A program made the translations under genes and the position numbers. Shown here one piece after another: positions 45,112 through 56,130 of a stretch of DNA of 64,000 nucleotides (position 1 is its first letter; every line of letters starts with the position of its first letter). A model generated the notes under the pieces. That model saw only the letters and a list, made by a program, of their open reading frames with translations, searched no databases and was not told the origin of the DNA. Source of the stretch: Naasia aerilata (GTDB lineage: Bacteria > Actinomycetota > Actinomycetes > Actinomycetales > Microbacteriaceae); the NCBI RefSeq assembly GCF_030296595.1, contig NZ_AP027731.1:3100001-3164000 (forward strand), read 5' to 3'.

Positions 45112-45801
45112 ATGAGCACGAACCCTGAGGGCAGCCCTCGCGCGGGCGGCATCGCGGCCGCGGTGGTCGGTGTCCTGGTGGTCGCCGTATCCGCGGCGAC
45201 GCTGTTCTTCGCGACGAGCCTCGCTCCGAGCGGCGACGCCCAGCCCGCCGGTGAGGGCGTCGCCCCCGGTGAGCCCACGCCGGGCGACACCAGCGGTGGG
45301 GCGGCGGGAGGGAACGGAATCGACCTCGCCCCACCCGAGAAGGTGAACGGCTGCGGCGGGCCGCTCGCCGAGCTGGCACCGGTCGAGTCCGGACTCGTCG
45401 CCACCCCGCACTTCCCCGGCGCGGCACCGGCGGACGGCGGCGAGGTCGCCGGCACCGTCACCCTCACCAACACCGGAACCGCGCGTGCCGTGGGCTGGAC
45501 GGGGGCCCGCCCAGCAGTCACCGTCTCCGAGAACGGCACCACGGTGTGGCACTCGAACGGTCCGGTCATCCAGCTGGCGTTGGAGATCGACCTCGACCCG
45601 GGCGAGTCGATGGAACTGCCCGCGACCCTCCGGACGGTGCGCTGCGACTCGGTGGACGAGGAGTCCGAGGCATTCCGGGAGGGCCTCCCGCCGCTCACCG
45701 CCGGCACCTACGGGATCTCGGCGATCGTGCCGTTCACCCCGGACGGCGGTGGTGCTGTCCAGTACGCGGGCGGTCCGCTCACCTCCATCACGCTGCAGTG
45801 A
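45112..45801 (+). CDS. Membrane-anchored exported protein of unknown function
   Basis: A 229-aa protein with a single N-terminal helix (GIAAAVVGVLVVAVSAATLFF), a Gly/Ala/Pro linker and a C-terminal Ig-like beta-sandwich (AGTVTLTNTGTARAVGWTG, VSENGTTVWHSNGPV, SMELPATLRTVRC), perhaps with a disulfide (NGCGGP and VRC). ATG 45112 has AAGGAG at good spacing. No lipobox or cleavage site is clear. Family not recognised. Confidence 0.75.
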   Translation: MSTNPEGSPRAGGIAAAVVGVLVVAVSAATLFFATSLAPSGDAQPAGEGVAPGEPTPGDTSGGAAGGNGIDLAPPEKVNGCGGPLAELAPVESGLVATPHFPGAAPADGGEVAGTVTLTNTGTARAVGWTGARPAVTVSENGTTVWHSNGPVIQLALEIDLDPGESMELPATLRTVRCDSVDEESEAFREGLPPLTAGTYGISAIVPFTPDGGGAVQYAGGPLTSITLQ

Positions 45802-45826
45802 GCGAGCGGACCGCCGCGCCGCGCTC

Positions 45827-47787
45827 CTACTCGGCGTCGACCGGCATCGCGAACTGGGCCTCGTAGAGGCGCGCGTACGCGCCGCCTGCGGCGAGCAGCT
45901 CCTCGTGGGTGCCCTGCTCGACGATGCTGCCCTGCTCCATCACGAGGATGAGGTCCGCGTCCCGGATCGTGGAGAGGCGGTGCGCGATCACGAAGCTCGT
46001 GCGCCCCTTCCGCAGCGCACCCATCGCCTGCTGGACGAGGACCTCCGTCCGGGTGTCCACCGAGCTGGTCGCCTCGTCGAGGATGAGCACGGTCGGGCGC
46101 GACAGGAACGCCCGCGCGATCGTGATCAGCTGCTTCTCCCCCGCGCTGATGTTCGACGCCTCGTCGTCGAGCACGGTGTCGTAGCCGTCCGGCAGGGCGT
46201 GCACGAACCGGTCGACGTAGCTGGCGCGGGCGACCTCGAGGATCTCCTCCTCGGTCGCGCCCGGACGGGCGTAGGCGATGTTGTCGCGGATGGTGCCGCC
46301 GAAGAGCCAGGTGTCCTGCAGCACCATGCCGAGCCGGGAGCGGAGGTCGGCCCGCGTCATCGACGCGATGTCGACGCCGTCTAGCGTGATCCGCCCGGAC
46401 TGCACCTCGTAGAACCGCATCATGAGGTTCACGAGCGTGGTCTTGCCTGCGCCCGTGGGACCCACGATTGCGACCGTCTGCCCCGGCTCGGCGAGCAGCG
46501 ACAGGTCGTCGATGAGCGGCTTGTCCTCCTCGTAGCGGAACGAGACGTGCTCGAAGGCGAGGCGCCCCTTGGTGCCGGTCGGCGACTGGGCGGGGACCGG
46601 ATCGGGCGACTGCTCCTCGGCGTCCAGGAGCTCGAACACGCGCTCGGCGCTCGCGACCCCCGACTGCAGGAGGTTGGCCATCGACCCCAGCTGGCTGAGG
46701 GGCTGGGTGAACTGGCGGGAGTACTGGATGAACGCCTGCACGTCGCCGAGGCGCATGCTGCCGTTCGCGACCATCAGCCCGCCGACGACCGCGATGACGA
46801 CGTAAACGAGGTTCCCGACGAACATCATCGAAGGCATGATGATGCCGCTGATGAACTGGGCGCCGAAGCCGGCGTCGTAGAGGTCGTCGTTCTTCTTCGC
46901 GAACCGTCGCTCCACCTCGCGCTGGCGCCCGAACACCTTGACCAGGGAGTGGCCCGTGAAGGCCTCCTCGATCTCCGCGTTGAGGGCGCCGGTGTGCGTC
47001 CACTGCGCCACGAACAGCTTCTGCGACCGCTTGCCGATCGCCGCCGTGATGACCGCGGTGAGCGGGATGGTGATGAGCGCGATCACCGCGAGCAGCGGGG
47101 AGATCACGAACATCATGACGAGCACGCCGATCACCGTCAGCAGCGATGTGATGAGCTGGCTGAGGGTCTGCTGCAGGCTCTGCGACACGTTGTCGATGTC
47201 GTTCGTGACCCGGCTCAGCAGCTCGCCGCGCTGCATCCTGTCGACGTAGCCGAGCGGCAGCCGGTTGAGCTTCGCCTCGACTTCCTCGCGCATCCGGAAG
47301 ACCGTGCGCTGCACGACGCCGTTGAGCACGTAGCCCTGAAGCCACATGAACAGCGACGCGACGACGTAGAGGGCGAGCGTGATCAGCAGCACCGTGCCCA
47401 GCGCGCCGAAGTCGATGCCCTCCCCGGGCCTGAGGTTCATGTCCTGCAGCAGGTCGGCCCGGTCGTTCTGGCCGTCGGCGCGGAGGCCCTGGAGGATCTG
47501 CGCCTTCGTCGCCCCGGCAGGGAGGAGCGCGAGATCAGGCCGTCGAAGATGATGTTCGTCGCCTCGCCGAGCAGCTTGGGGCCGATGACGGAGAGCGTGA
47601 CGCTCACGACGCCGAGCAGCACCACGAGTGCCACGAGGCCGCGCTCGGGGCGCAGCCGGCCGAGCACGCGCTTGGCCGAGGGGCCGAACTGCATCGGCTT
47701 CTGCACCGGCGCCATCATCCCGGCGAAGGGGCCGCCACCGCCCGGTCCGCGTCCCATCGGACGTCCGGGTGCCCTGGTCTGGCTCAT
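45827..47787 (-). CDS. ABC exporter half-transporter A (one frameshift)
   Basis: About 653 aa when repaired. A Gly/Pro-rich N-terminus, then six helices, then the ATPase: Walker [10 protein letters not shown], signature SAGEKQL instead of LSGGQ, Walker [13 protein letters not shown] with the catalytic Glu, H-loop FVIAHRLST. The G run at 47512-47515 lacks one base, splitting the first extracellular region ([18 protein letters not shown]). With the next gene it forms a heterodimeric multidrug- or lipid-type exporter in which this subunit keeps the consensus catalytic Glu. ATG 47787 overlaps the partner's stop (ATGA), and a TetR gene heads the operon. Confidence 0.9.
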
Positions 47788-49517
47788 GCCGCCTCCTCCG
47801 CGCTCAGCTGGCTGTCGACGATCTCGACGTAGGTGGGTGAGGTCTCGAGGAGCTCCTCGTGGGTCCCCCGCGCGACGATCTCGCCATGGTCGAGGACGAG
47901 GATCTGGTCGGCCCCGAGGATGGTCGACACGCGCTGGGCGACCACGAGCACCGCCGCGTCGCCGACCTCACTGGCGAGCGCGCGTCTCAGCCGGGCGTCC
48001 GTCGCCGTGTCGAGGGCCGAGAAGGAGTCGTCGAAGACGTAGATCTCGGGGCGCTTCACGAGGGCCCGAGCGATGGCGAGCCGCTGACGCTGGCCGCCGG
48101 ACACGTTGGTGCCGCCCTGCGAGATGGGGGCCTCGAGGCCCTCGGGGAGCTCCTCCACGAAGTCCCGCGCCTGGGCGACGGTGAGCGCCTCCCAGAGCTC
48201 CTCTTCGGTCGCATCCGGCTTGCCGTAGCGGAGGTTGCTCGCGATCGTTCCCGAGAACAGGTAGGGGCGCTGCGGGACCAGGCCGATGCGCGCCCACAGC
48301 GCGTCGGGATCCAGGTCGCGGACATCCACGCCGTCGACGAGCACGGCTCCCCCGGTCACGTCGAAGAGCCGGGGCACGAGGTTCACGAGAGTCGTCTTGC
48401 CGGCGCCCGTGCTGCCGATGATCGCCGTCGTCGTGCCGGCCCGCAGGTCGAACGAGAGGTTGCGGAGAACGGGTGCCTCGGCGCCCGGGTAGGAGAAGGT
48501 GACGTCGCGGAACTGCAGCGAGCCCGAGAGCGGGACGTCGGAGACCGGCCGCAGCGGCACGACGACGCTCGACTCGGTGCCGAGCACCTCGCCGATCCGG
48601 TCCGCGGAGACTGCGGCGCGCGGGATCAGCATCGCCATGAAGGTGGCCATCATGATCGCCATGAGGATCTGGATGAGGTAGCTGAGGAACGCGGTCAGCG
48701 CGCCGACCTGCATGGAGCCGTCCTCGATGCGGAACGCCCCGAACCAGAGCACGCCGACACTCGTGACGTTGAGCACCAGCATGACGACGGGGAACACGAT
48801 CGCGAACAGCCGGCCCGCCTGGAGGGCGGTCTGCGTCACGTCGGTGTTCGCCTGGCCGAAGCGGCGCACCTCCTCCGGCTCCCGGACGAAGGCGCGCACC
48901 ACCCGCAGGCCGGTGAGCTGCTCCCGCAGCACGCGATTCACGGTGTCGATGCGGCCCTGCATGAGCCGGAACAGCGGCACCATGCGGGAGACGATGCCGC
49001 CGACGACGAGCAGCATCACGGGGATGGCGACCGCCATCAGCCAGGACAGCTGCACGTCCTGCTGGAGCGCGAGGATGACCCCGCCGATCGCGAGGATGGG
49101 CGCGGAGACGAGGAGCGTGCACGTCATGAGCACGAGCATCTGCGTCTGCTGGACGTCGTTGGTCGTGCGGGTGATCAGGCTGGGCGCTCCGAAACGCGAG
49201 ACCTCGCGCTCGGAGAACGCGCCGACCTGCGAGAAGATCGCGGTCCGCAGGTCGCGGCCGAAGCCCATCGACGCGCGGGCCCCGAAGTAGACGGCGGCGA
49301 TGGCGCAGGCGACCTGGACCAGCGTGATGCCGAGCATGAGCACGCCGACCTGAAGGATGTAGCCGGTGTCCCCCTTCGCCACACCGTTGTCGATGATGTC
49401 GGCATTGAGGGTCGGCAGGTAGAGCGACGCGATCGACTGCGCCAGCTGGAAGACGATCACGCCGACGAGCAGCGCCCAGTGCGGGCGCAGGAATCGGGCG
49501 AGGATGCGGATCAGCAC
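47784..49517 (-). CDS. ABC exporter half-transporter B with degenerate site
   Basis: A 577-aa protein: six helices, then ATPase with Walker [10 protein letters not shown], canonical signature [11 protein letters not shown] and Walker [13 protein letters not shown], where the catalytic Glu is replaced by Asp. Together with the SAGEK signature of the partner this gives one consensus and one degenerate ATP site, the known design of heterodimeric exporters (TmrAB, TM287/288). The gene overlaps the TetR gene upstream by 7 bases and its partner downstream by 4, so the three are co-translated. Confidence 0.92.
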   Translation of the reverse strand: MLIRILARFLRPHWALLVGVIVFQLAQSIASLYLPTLNADIIDNGVAKGDTGYILQVGVLMLGITLVQVACAIAAVYFGARASMGFGRDLRTAIFSQVGAFSEREVSRFGAPSLITRTTNDVQQTQMLVLMTCTLLVSAPILAIGGVILALQQDVQLSWLMAVAIPVMLLVVGGIVSRMVPLFRLMQGRIDTVNRVLREQLTGLRVVRAFVREPEEVRRFGQANTDVTQTALQAGRLFAIVFPVVMLVLNVTSVGVLWFGAFRIEDGSMQVGALTAFLSYLIQILMAIMMATFMAMLIPRAAVSADRIGEVLGTESSVVVPLRPVSDVPLSGSLQFRDVTFSYPGAEAPVLRNLSFDLRAGTTTAIIGSTGAGKTTLVNLVPRLFDVTGGAVLVDGVDVRDLDPDALWARIGLVPQRPYLFSGTIASNLRYGKPDATEEELWEALTVAQARDFVEELPEGLEAPISQGGTNVSGGQRQRLAIARALVKRPEIYVFDDSFSALDTATDARLRRALASEVGDAAVLVVAQRVSTILGADQILVLDHGEIVARGTHEELLETSPTYVEIVDSQLSAEEAA

Positions 49518-50173
49518 GAGTGCTCCTCTTCTGCCGGCGCCGCGGATCGGGGGACGCCGGCGAGGCCGGTGGTGAGGAAGGAGGCGAGTTCGGCGGTCGT
49601 GAACTCGGTGCCGTCATTGAGCTGCGGCAGGGACGAGGCGAACGCGACCAGCCGGATGAGGTGCGCCGTGCGGTCCGGCGGCCAGTTGAGCTGGTCGAGA
49701 TCGGGCTTCAGCACCTCGGCGATGATCGAGGCGAACTCGAGGCGCGCCTCGAGCTGGGTGGGGCGCTCGAACTGCGGCCCCACCGCCGACATGATGCCGA
49801 AGATGCCGAAGAAGCGGGCCCGCATCTGGAAGACGATGTCGTTGAGCTTCTGCTCGAGGGAGAGCTCGGGATCGATGGCCCGCAGTCCGCGCCGCATCGG
49901 CTCCGGATCGAGGAACTTCTCGATCGCCGCCCGGATCAGCGACTCCTTGTCGCCGAAGGCGCGGAAGATCGTGCCCTCGGCGATGCCCGCCTCCTCCGCG
50001 ATCTGCCGGGTCGTGACGTCCCGCCCGTGCTTCATGAGGAGCGGGATCGCCGCCTCGAGGATGGCGGCGCGGCGATCCTCCGGCGGGAGGGGTCGGGCGC
50101 GGGACGGCTCGGTCTCGGAGTCGGGGAGCACAGGAGGCGGCACAGCGACGACCCTAGCGGAGTGAGTGCTCAC
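49511..50173 (-). CDS. TetR-family regulator of the exporter operon
   Basis: A 220-aa regulator. Residues of about 35-80 form the TetR HTH (AAILEAAIPLLMKHG, TTRQIAEEAGIAEGTIFRAFGDKESLI); the rest is a helical ligand-binding domain. GTG 50173 lies inside a perfect palindrome (50161-50178), so either the transcript is leaderless and the operator covers the start, or translation begins a little later. Autorepression of the regulator-exporter operon with relief by an exported compound is the likely scheme. Confidence 0.9.
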   Translation of the reverse strand: MSTHSARVVAVPPPVLPDSETEPSRARPLPPEDRRAAILEAAIPLLMKHGRDVTTRQIAEEAGIAEGTIFRAFGDKESLIRAAIEKFLDPEPMRRGLRAIDPELSLEQKLNDIVFQMRARFFGIFGIMSAVGPQFERPTQLEARLEFASIIAEVLKPDLDQLNWPPDRTAHLIRLVAFASSLPQLNDGTEFTTAELASFLTTGLAGVPRSAAPAEEEHSC

Positions 50174-50178
50174 TCACT
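50161..50178. promoter_or_regulatory. TetR-type operator overlapping the regulator start
   Basis: AGTGAGTG-CT-CACTCACT, a perfect 8-2-8 palindrome, covering the GTG start of the TetR gene. Its size and half-site are typical for TetR proteins regulating their own operon. Confidence 0.8.
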
Positions 50179-50215
50179 AGTACTCCCGGGTCGTTTCGCC
50201 CAGAGCAGACACGAA

Positions 50216-50243
50216 GCGCCGCCGGGCGGAGGCCCGGCGGCGC
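50216..50243 (-). terminator. Terminator after the desaturase gene
   Basis: Perfect 12-bp stem GCGCCGCCGGGC with a GGAG loop, 18 bases past the desaturase stop on the minus strand and in front of the TetR promoter. Confidence 0.75.
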
Positions 50244-50261
50244 GTGCGTGCGGAGAAGGGG

Positions 50262-51374
50262 TCAGGCTGCTGCCCGATAGGTCGCCGCGAGCGGGCAGTC
50301 GAACGGGTCGGCCGACTTGATCCCCACCTTGTGGATGTAGCGGACGACGATGCCGTACGACCGCAGAAGGGTCGTCTCCGTGTAGGGGATGCCGAGCTTC
50401 TCGCAGTACGCGATGACGATCGGCCGCGCCTTGACGAGGTTGACGCTCGGCATGTTCGGGAAGAGGTGGTGCTCCACCTGGTAGTTCAGTCCGCCGAGTG
50501 CCGTCGGGATGACCCAGCGGCCGCTGACGTTGCGGGAGGTCAGCACCTGGCGGCGGAGATAGTCCACGCGCTCGCCCTCGCCGATGATCGGCATCCCCTT
50601 GTGGTTGGGGGCGAAGCTGCCAGCCATGTAGAGGCCGAAGGCGAACAGCTGGACGAGCCAGAACACGCCGCCGAGGACGGGACCCAGGGCGAGGAAGACG
50701 AGGACCGGGAAGCCGATGAGGCGGACGGCGAGCAGGGCCATCTCGACGAAGCGGTGCTTGACCGGCTCGGCGCCGGCGACCGACTTGATGGCGTTGACGT
50801 GCAGGTCGATTCCCGCGAGCAGCAGCACCGGGAAGAAGAAGTAGCCCTGCTTCGAGGTCAGCCACCCGGCCGCGCCCGTGCGGGCGGCGGCATCCTCGAC
50901 CGTGAATGCGATCGCGCCGGGCTTGATGTCGCCGTCCTTGCCGACCGTGTTCGGGTTGGCGTGGTGCTTGGAGTGCTTGTTCATCCACCAGCCGTAGCTG
51001 AGCCCGACGAACAGGTTCCCCACGACCCGGGAGAACCATTCATTGCGCTTGCCGGACTCGAACACCTGGCGGTGCGCGCTGTCGTGGGCGAGGAACGCGA
51101 TCTGCGTGAAGACGACGGAGAAGTACACGGCCACGAGCAGCTGCCACCAGGTCTGACCCAGCGTGAAGAGCAGGACGAAGCCGAGCCCCAGTGCCAGGGC
51201 GAGCGCCGCACAGCGCATCACGTACCAGCCGGGCCGGCGCTCGAGCAGCCCCGCGGCCTTGATCTCGTTGGCGAGGGCGGTGTAGTCGCTGGCATGCGCG
51301 GTCTGGGCGCTGCCCGCCTTCACCCGTCGGGGCTGTGTGGTGCGGAAAGCTCCGGGGGCGAGTGTCGAGGTCAT
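50262..51374 (-). CDS. Membrane fatty acid desaturase
   Basis: A 370-aa di-iron membrane desaturase. The three His boxes are intact: HDSAH (about residue 97), HSKHH (about 135) and QVEHH (about 300), with extra conserved surroundings (MNKHSKHHANPN, GGLNYQVEHHLFPNMP). About four helices. It introduces a double bond into membrane acyl chains with O2 and an external electron donor, tuning fluidity. ATG 51374 is used; GTG 51383 would add three residues and neither has a good ribosome site. Confidence 0.92.
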   Translation of the reverse strand: MTSTLAPGAFRTTQPRRVKAGSAQTAHASDYTALANEIKAAGLLERRPGWYVMRCAALALALGLGFVLLFTLGQTWWQLLVAVYFSVVFTQIAFLAHDSAHRQVFESGKRNEWFSRVVGNLFVGLSYGWWMNKHSKHHANPNTVGKDGDIKPGAIAFTVEDAAARTGAAGWLTSKQGYFFFPVLLLAGIDLHVNAIKSVAGAEPVKHRFVEMALLAVRLIGFPVLVFLALGPVLGGVFWLVQLFAFGLYMAGSFAPNHKGMPIIGEGERVDYLRRQVLTSRNVSGRWVIPTALGGLNYQVEHHLFPNMPSVNLVKARPIVIAYCEKLGIPYTETTLLRSYGIVVRYIHKVGIKSADPFDCPLAATYRAAA

Positions 51375-51478
51375 AGCGTTCACGCTACGTACCGCCCCGG
51401 AGCGGGGCGTCCCCCTGGGGAGCGGTTCGGGATGCTACCCCGGTAGGGGGCCCTTGCGGAAGAGGCGTCGGACCGCGA

Positions 51479-52144
51479 TTATCTCGGCGGATTCGCGACG
51501 ACGAGCCCGCTCTCGTACGCCGCGACCACGGCCTGTGCACGGTCGCGCACCCCCAGCTTGCCGAGCACGCGGCTGACGTGCGTCTTCACCGTCTGCTCGG
51601 CGATGAACAGCTCCCTGGCGATCTCGTTGTTCGTGAGACCGCGCGCGATCTGGACCAGCACCTCCCGCTCCCGGTCGGTGAGGCCCCCGAGCTCCGGTAC
51701 GGCCGTCCGGCGCGGCGCCGGCTCGGACGCGAAGCGCTCGATCATCCGGCGGGTCACGCTGGGGGCGAGGAGTGCCTCCCCCGCCGCCACGACGCGCACG
51801 GCGTTGACCAGCTCGGCGGGCAGCGCGTCCTTCAGCAGGAACCCGCTCGCGCCGGCGCGGATCGCGTCGAAGACGTACTCGTCGATGTCGAAGGTCGTCA
51901 GCATGACGACCCGGACATGGCTGTCCGCCGCGACGATCCGCCGCGTCGCCTCGATGCCGTCCATCACGGGCATGCGCACGTCCATCAGGACCACGTCGAC
52001 GCCCGAGTCGAGGACCATCGCGACGGCCTCCTCGCCGTTCCTGGCCTCGCCGGTCACCTCGATGTCCTGCTGGGCGCCGAGCAGCGCGGCGAAGCCCGCC
52101 CGCACCATGGCCTGGTCATCGGCGATCGCCACCCGGATGGTCAC
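51479..52144 (-). CDS. NarL/LuxR-type response regulator
   Basis: A 221-aa regulator. Receiver domain: acidic pair VAIADDQ, phosphoacceptor Asp in VVLMDVRMPVMDG (about residue 54), Thr in VVMLTTFD and Lys in GFLLKDAL. C-terminal LuxR HTH: LTDREREVLVQIARGLTNNEIARELFIAEQTVKTHVSRVLGKL, about residues 155-200. GTG 52144 overlaps the histidine kinase stop, so kinase and regulator are translationally coupled. The target genes are unknown; the desaturase just downstream is a candidate, as similar pairs control desaturases in other bacteria (DesK/DesR), though this is only an inference. Confidence 0.93.
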   Translation of the reverse strand: MTIRVAIADDQAMVRAGFAALLGAQQDIEVTGEARNGEEAVAMVLDSGVDVVLMDVRMPVMDGIEATRRIVAADSHVRVVMLTTFDIDEYVFDAIRAGASGFLLKDALPAELVNAVRVVAAGEALLAPSVTRRMIERFASEPAPRRTAVPELGGLTDREREVLVQIARGLTNNEIARELFIAEQTVKTHVSRVLGKLGVRDRAQAVVAAYESGLVVANPPR

Positions 52145-53384
52145 TGATCGGCCCTCGTCCCTGCTCCGCGGATGGGCAGGACGGCTCGGACCGCGAAGCC
52201 GCCGTCCGGCGTCTCCCCCGCCTCCAGGGTGCCACCCACACCGATCGCGCGCTCCCTCATCCCGACGAGCCCGAGGCGCGTCCCGCTCGTCGGGCGGGCG
52301 GAGACTGCGGGAGTGTTGCGGATGTCGAGCCGCAGCACGTCGTCCTCCAGCAGGCAGACCACGGTCACCGTGGACGCGGCGGCGTGACGCACGGCGTTCG
52401 TGAGGGCCTCCTGCACCACCCGATACGCGGTGAGGGCGACGACCTCGGACACCTCGGCCGCGTCGCCGGGACCTCCGGTCGTCAGGGTCACGCGCAGCCC
52501 TGCCCGCTGAGCCTGGGCGACGAGCTCCGGGATGTCGCCGAGACCGGGCTGAGGGGCGAGCTCCCCCGCGGCGTCGTCGGGGCGGAGGACGCCGAGGAGG
52601 CTCCGCATCTCGCTGAGGGCCTGGCGGGACGAGGTGGCGATCTCCTCGAACTCCTCGATCGCCCCCTCGTTGAGCGATGGGTTGCGATATCGCGCGGTGC
52701 TCGCCTGGATGTTGATGAGGGACATGCTGTGGGCGACCACGTCGTGCAGCTCCCGGGCGATGCGAGCCCGGTCCTCGGCGAGCAGGCGGCGCGAGACCTC
52801 CTCGGCGCTCGCCTGCCGCTCCCGCAGCAGCTGGTCTCGGATCTCCCGCCACTGGCCGAGGACGATCGCGAGCACGAGCGCGCCGCCGGAGATCGAGACG
52901 AAGATCACCAGGTTCTGCGACGCCGCATCCGTGTCCTCCGGATGGGTCGCGACGACCGCGGCCGTCGACGTGACCACGGCCGCCGCCCAGCCGCCGACCG
53001 CGAACGGCCACCGCGCGCGCAGGGCGACCACGAACACGAGGAGCGTGTGGGTGATGAGCATGACGGGCCACCACGGCCACGGACCCGACGAGAGGTGGCC
53101 CCCAGCAGCTGCAGGGAGAGGCTCGCGGCAACGCCGAGGGCCGAGGCCAGGACCGGACGGACCACCGCGAGGGGCAGCGACCCCGCATGCACGAGGACGA
53201 GCCCGAAGGCGACGACGAGTGGCAGCCCGTAGCGGAGGACCGCGACCGGCGTCTCGACGGAGAGCTGGGTGATCGCGGCCAGGATCGCGAGCACGACCAT
53301 CGCGGCCGTGACGTCCAGGCGGCCGGCGAGGCGGAAGAGGGGTGCTAGGCGCACGCGCAGGCGCGCCGTCCCGGGCTCTCGCAC
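52141..53384 (-). CDS. HisKA_3 sensor histidine kinase (one frameshift)
   Basis: About 414 aa when repaired. An N-terminal sensor of about five helices without a large extracellular domain (AAMVVLAILAAITQLS, LPLVVAFGLVLVHAG, PVMLITHTLLVFVVAL), then the dimerisation and phosphoacceptor box ARELHDVVAHSMS, and the HATPase segments ALTNAVRHA and GLVGMRERA. A G is missing in the run 53099-53103, between the third and fourth helix. GTG 53384 has an AGGAGG site. Sensors of this all-helical kind often read membrane state. Confidence 0.88.
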
Positions 53385-53457
53385 CGTCCCTCCTCATCGC
53401 GTGGACTGGTCCCCGCCTGGTTTCACCCGGGAGCCTACCCGCAGCAGGCGGGGACGG

Positions 53458-53495
53458 CGAAGGCCGCCGACTCGGTGAGAGTGGCGGCCTTCGCT
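53458..53495 (-). terminator. Terminator after the thioredoxin gene
   Basis: Perfect 12-bp stem GCGAAGGCCGCC (53458-53469 with 53484-53495), 14-base loop, 59 bases past the thioredoxin stop on the minus strand. Confidence 0.7.
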
Positions 53496-53554
53496 GTGGG
53501 GTAGCCGGCGCTGCCGGGCTTGGGTGTCCGCGCCTCCCGAGGGAGGCTGCCCCG

Positions 53555-53941
53555 CTAGGAGGCGGAGACGGACGAGTCCTGAGCGGCCTTCGCGGCGGCG
53601 TAGCGCTCACGGACGTCGTCCATGTCGAGCGCCTTCACCTGGCCGATGAGGTCCTCGAGCGCGTTGCCGGGGATCGCGCCGGGCTGACCGAAGACGGGGA
53701 TGCCGTCGCGGTAGACGATGAGGGTCGGGATGGAGCGGATGCCGTACTCGGCGGAGAGCTCCTGCTCGGCATCGGTGTCGACCTTCGCGAAGGTCACATC
53801 GGGGTGCGTCTCGCTCGCCTTCTCGAAGATCGGGGCGAACTGACGACAGGGACCGCACCAGGCGGCCCAGAAGTCGATGAGGACGATGCCGTCGGCAACG
53901 GTCTCGTCGTGCGTCTGCTTGGTGAGTGTGGTCGTGGCCAT
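53555..53941 (-). CDS. Thioredoxin
   Basis: A 128-aa thioredoxin with the active site WAAWCGPCRQF (about residue 32), cis-Pro segment SIPTLIVYRDG and the buried Asp in LIDFWA. ATG 53941 has a GAGGGGGA site. It is about 20 residues longer than minimal thioredoxins at the C-terminus (Ala/Ser-rich). A cytosolic disulfide reductase, reduced by thioredoxin reductase. Confidence 0.93.
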   Translation of the reverse strand: MATTTLTKQTHDETVADGIVLIDFWAAWCGPCRQFAPIFEKASETHPDVTFAKVDTDAEQELSAEYGIRSIPTLIVYRDGIPVFGQPGAIPGNALEDLIGQVKALDMDDVRERYAAAKAAQDSSVSAS

Positions 53942-54043
53942 ATCCCCCTCAACAGCAGGGCGGCCCTTCCCATTCCCGCCCTGTTCGGAGCCGGAATAGG
54001 CTCGGGTCGCCCGCATGCGGAGGGCCGGATCGAAGGGGATGCG

Positions 54044-54796
54044 ATGGCGCAGCGAGTGGCTCTGGTCACGGGCGCGGCTCGAGGGATCGGCGCCGCCATC
54101 GCGGCCCGGCTCGCCGCGGACGGCATGGCGGTCGCCGCCGTCGACCTGGAGGAGGCGGCGACGGCCGGAACCGTGGACGCGATCCGGCGCGCGGGCGGCC
54201 GGGCCCTCGGCATCGGGGCGGACGTCGCCGACGCGGCCGCCGTGGAGGACGCGGTGCGGCGCACCGCGGAGGAGCTGGGCGCGCCGACCGTCCTCGTCAA
54301 CAACGCCGGCATCCTCCGGGACAACCTGCTGTTCCGGATGACCGAGGACGACTGGGACGCGGTGGTGCGGGTGCACCTTCGCGGCGCCTTCCTCATGAGC
54401 CGTGCCGTGCAGCGGCATCAGGTGGAGGCGGGGTGGGGCCGCATCGTCAGCCTCTCGAGCACCTCGGCGCTCGGCAACCGGGGGCAGGCGAACTACGCGG
54501 CGGCGAAGGCGGGCCTGCAGGGCTTCACGAAGACCCTCGCCATCGAGCTCGGGCGATTCGGCGTGACGGCCAACGCGATCGCGCCCGGGTTCATCGCCAC
54601 CGACATGCTGCGCGCCGCGGCGGACCGTCTGGGCATGCCGTTCGAGGACTACCTCGCGGCGGCCGCCCGGGAGATCCCGGTAGGCCGCGTGGGGCAGCCC
54701 GAGGACATCGCGGCCGTGGCGTCCTTCCTGTGCTCGGAGGAGGCGTCCTTCGTCTCGGGCCAGGTCCTCTACGTCGCCGGCGGCCCGAAGGCCTGA
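54044..54796 (+). CDS. SDR, FabG-like 3-oxoacyl reductase
   Basis: A 250-aa classical SDR: TGAARGIGAA, NNAGILRDNLLFRM, SSTSALGNRGQANYAAAKAG (Ser, YxxxK) and NAIAPGFIATDM, the sequence pattern of FabG/PhaB enzymes. ATG 54044 has AAGGGGA. It converges on the thiolase gene; together with the thiolase and acyl-CoA dehydrogenase it suggests a small beta-oxidation or 3-oxoacyl-CoA module. Confidence 0.88.
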   Translation: MAQRVALVTGAARGIGAAIAARLAADGMAVAAVDLEEAATAGTVDAIRRAGGRALGIGADVADAAAVEDAVRRTAEELGAPTVLVNNAGILRDNLLFRMTEDDWDAVVRVHLRGAFLMSRAVQRHQVEAGWGRIVSLSSTSALGNRGQANYAAAKAGLQGFTKTLAIELGRFGVTANAIAPGFIATDMLRAAADRLGMPFEDYLAAAAREIPVGRVGQPEDIAAVASFLCSEEASFVSGQVLYVAGGPKA

Positions 54797-54802
54797 CGAG
54801 TG

Positions 54803-54850
54803 CGTTCCGGCTCGAAAGGTACGGCGCAGCGCACCATCCGAGCCGGAACG
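54803..54850. terminator. Bidirectional terminator between SDR and thiolase genes
   Basis: 12-bp stem CGTTCCGGCTCG (54803-54814) with its complement (54839-54850) and a 24-base loop, in the 61-base space between converging genes. Confidence 0.65.
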
Positions 54851-54857
54851 TGCTCGA

Positions 54858-56088
<1,231 letters not shown>

Positions 56089-56130
56089 GGGAGCTCCTCG
56101 GGGTCGGATCGGATCGGATCGGTGGACGGG

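Noticed and set aside
46547..50165. Long plus-strand frames opposite the ABC exporter and TetR genes
   Set aside because: Their composition is typical of reverse-frame translation, and they contradict well supported minus-strand genes.
53555..54418. 287-aa extension of the thioredoxin frame
   Set aside because: The extra N-terminus is the antisense of the SDR gene; ATG 53941 has a good ribosome site and gives a normal thioredoxin.
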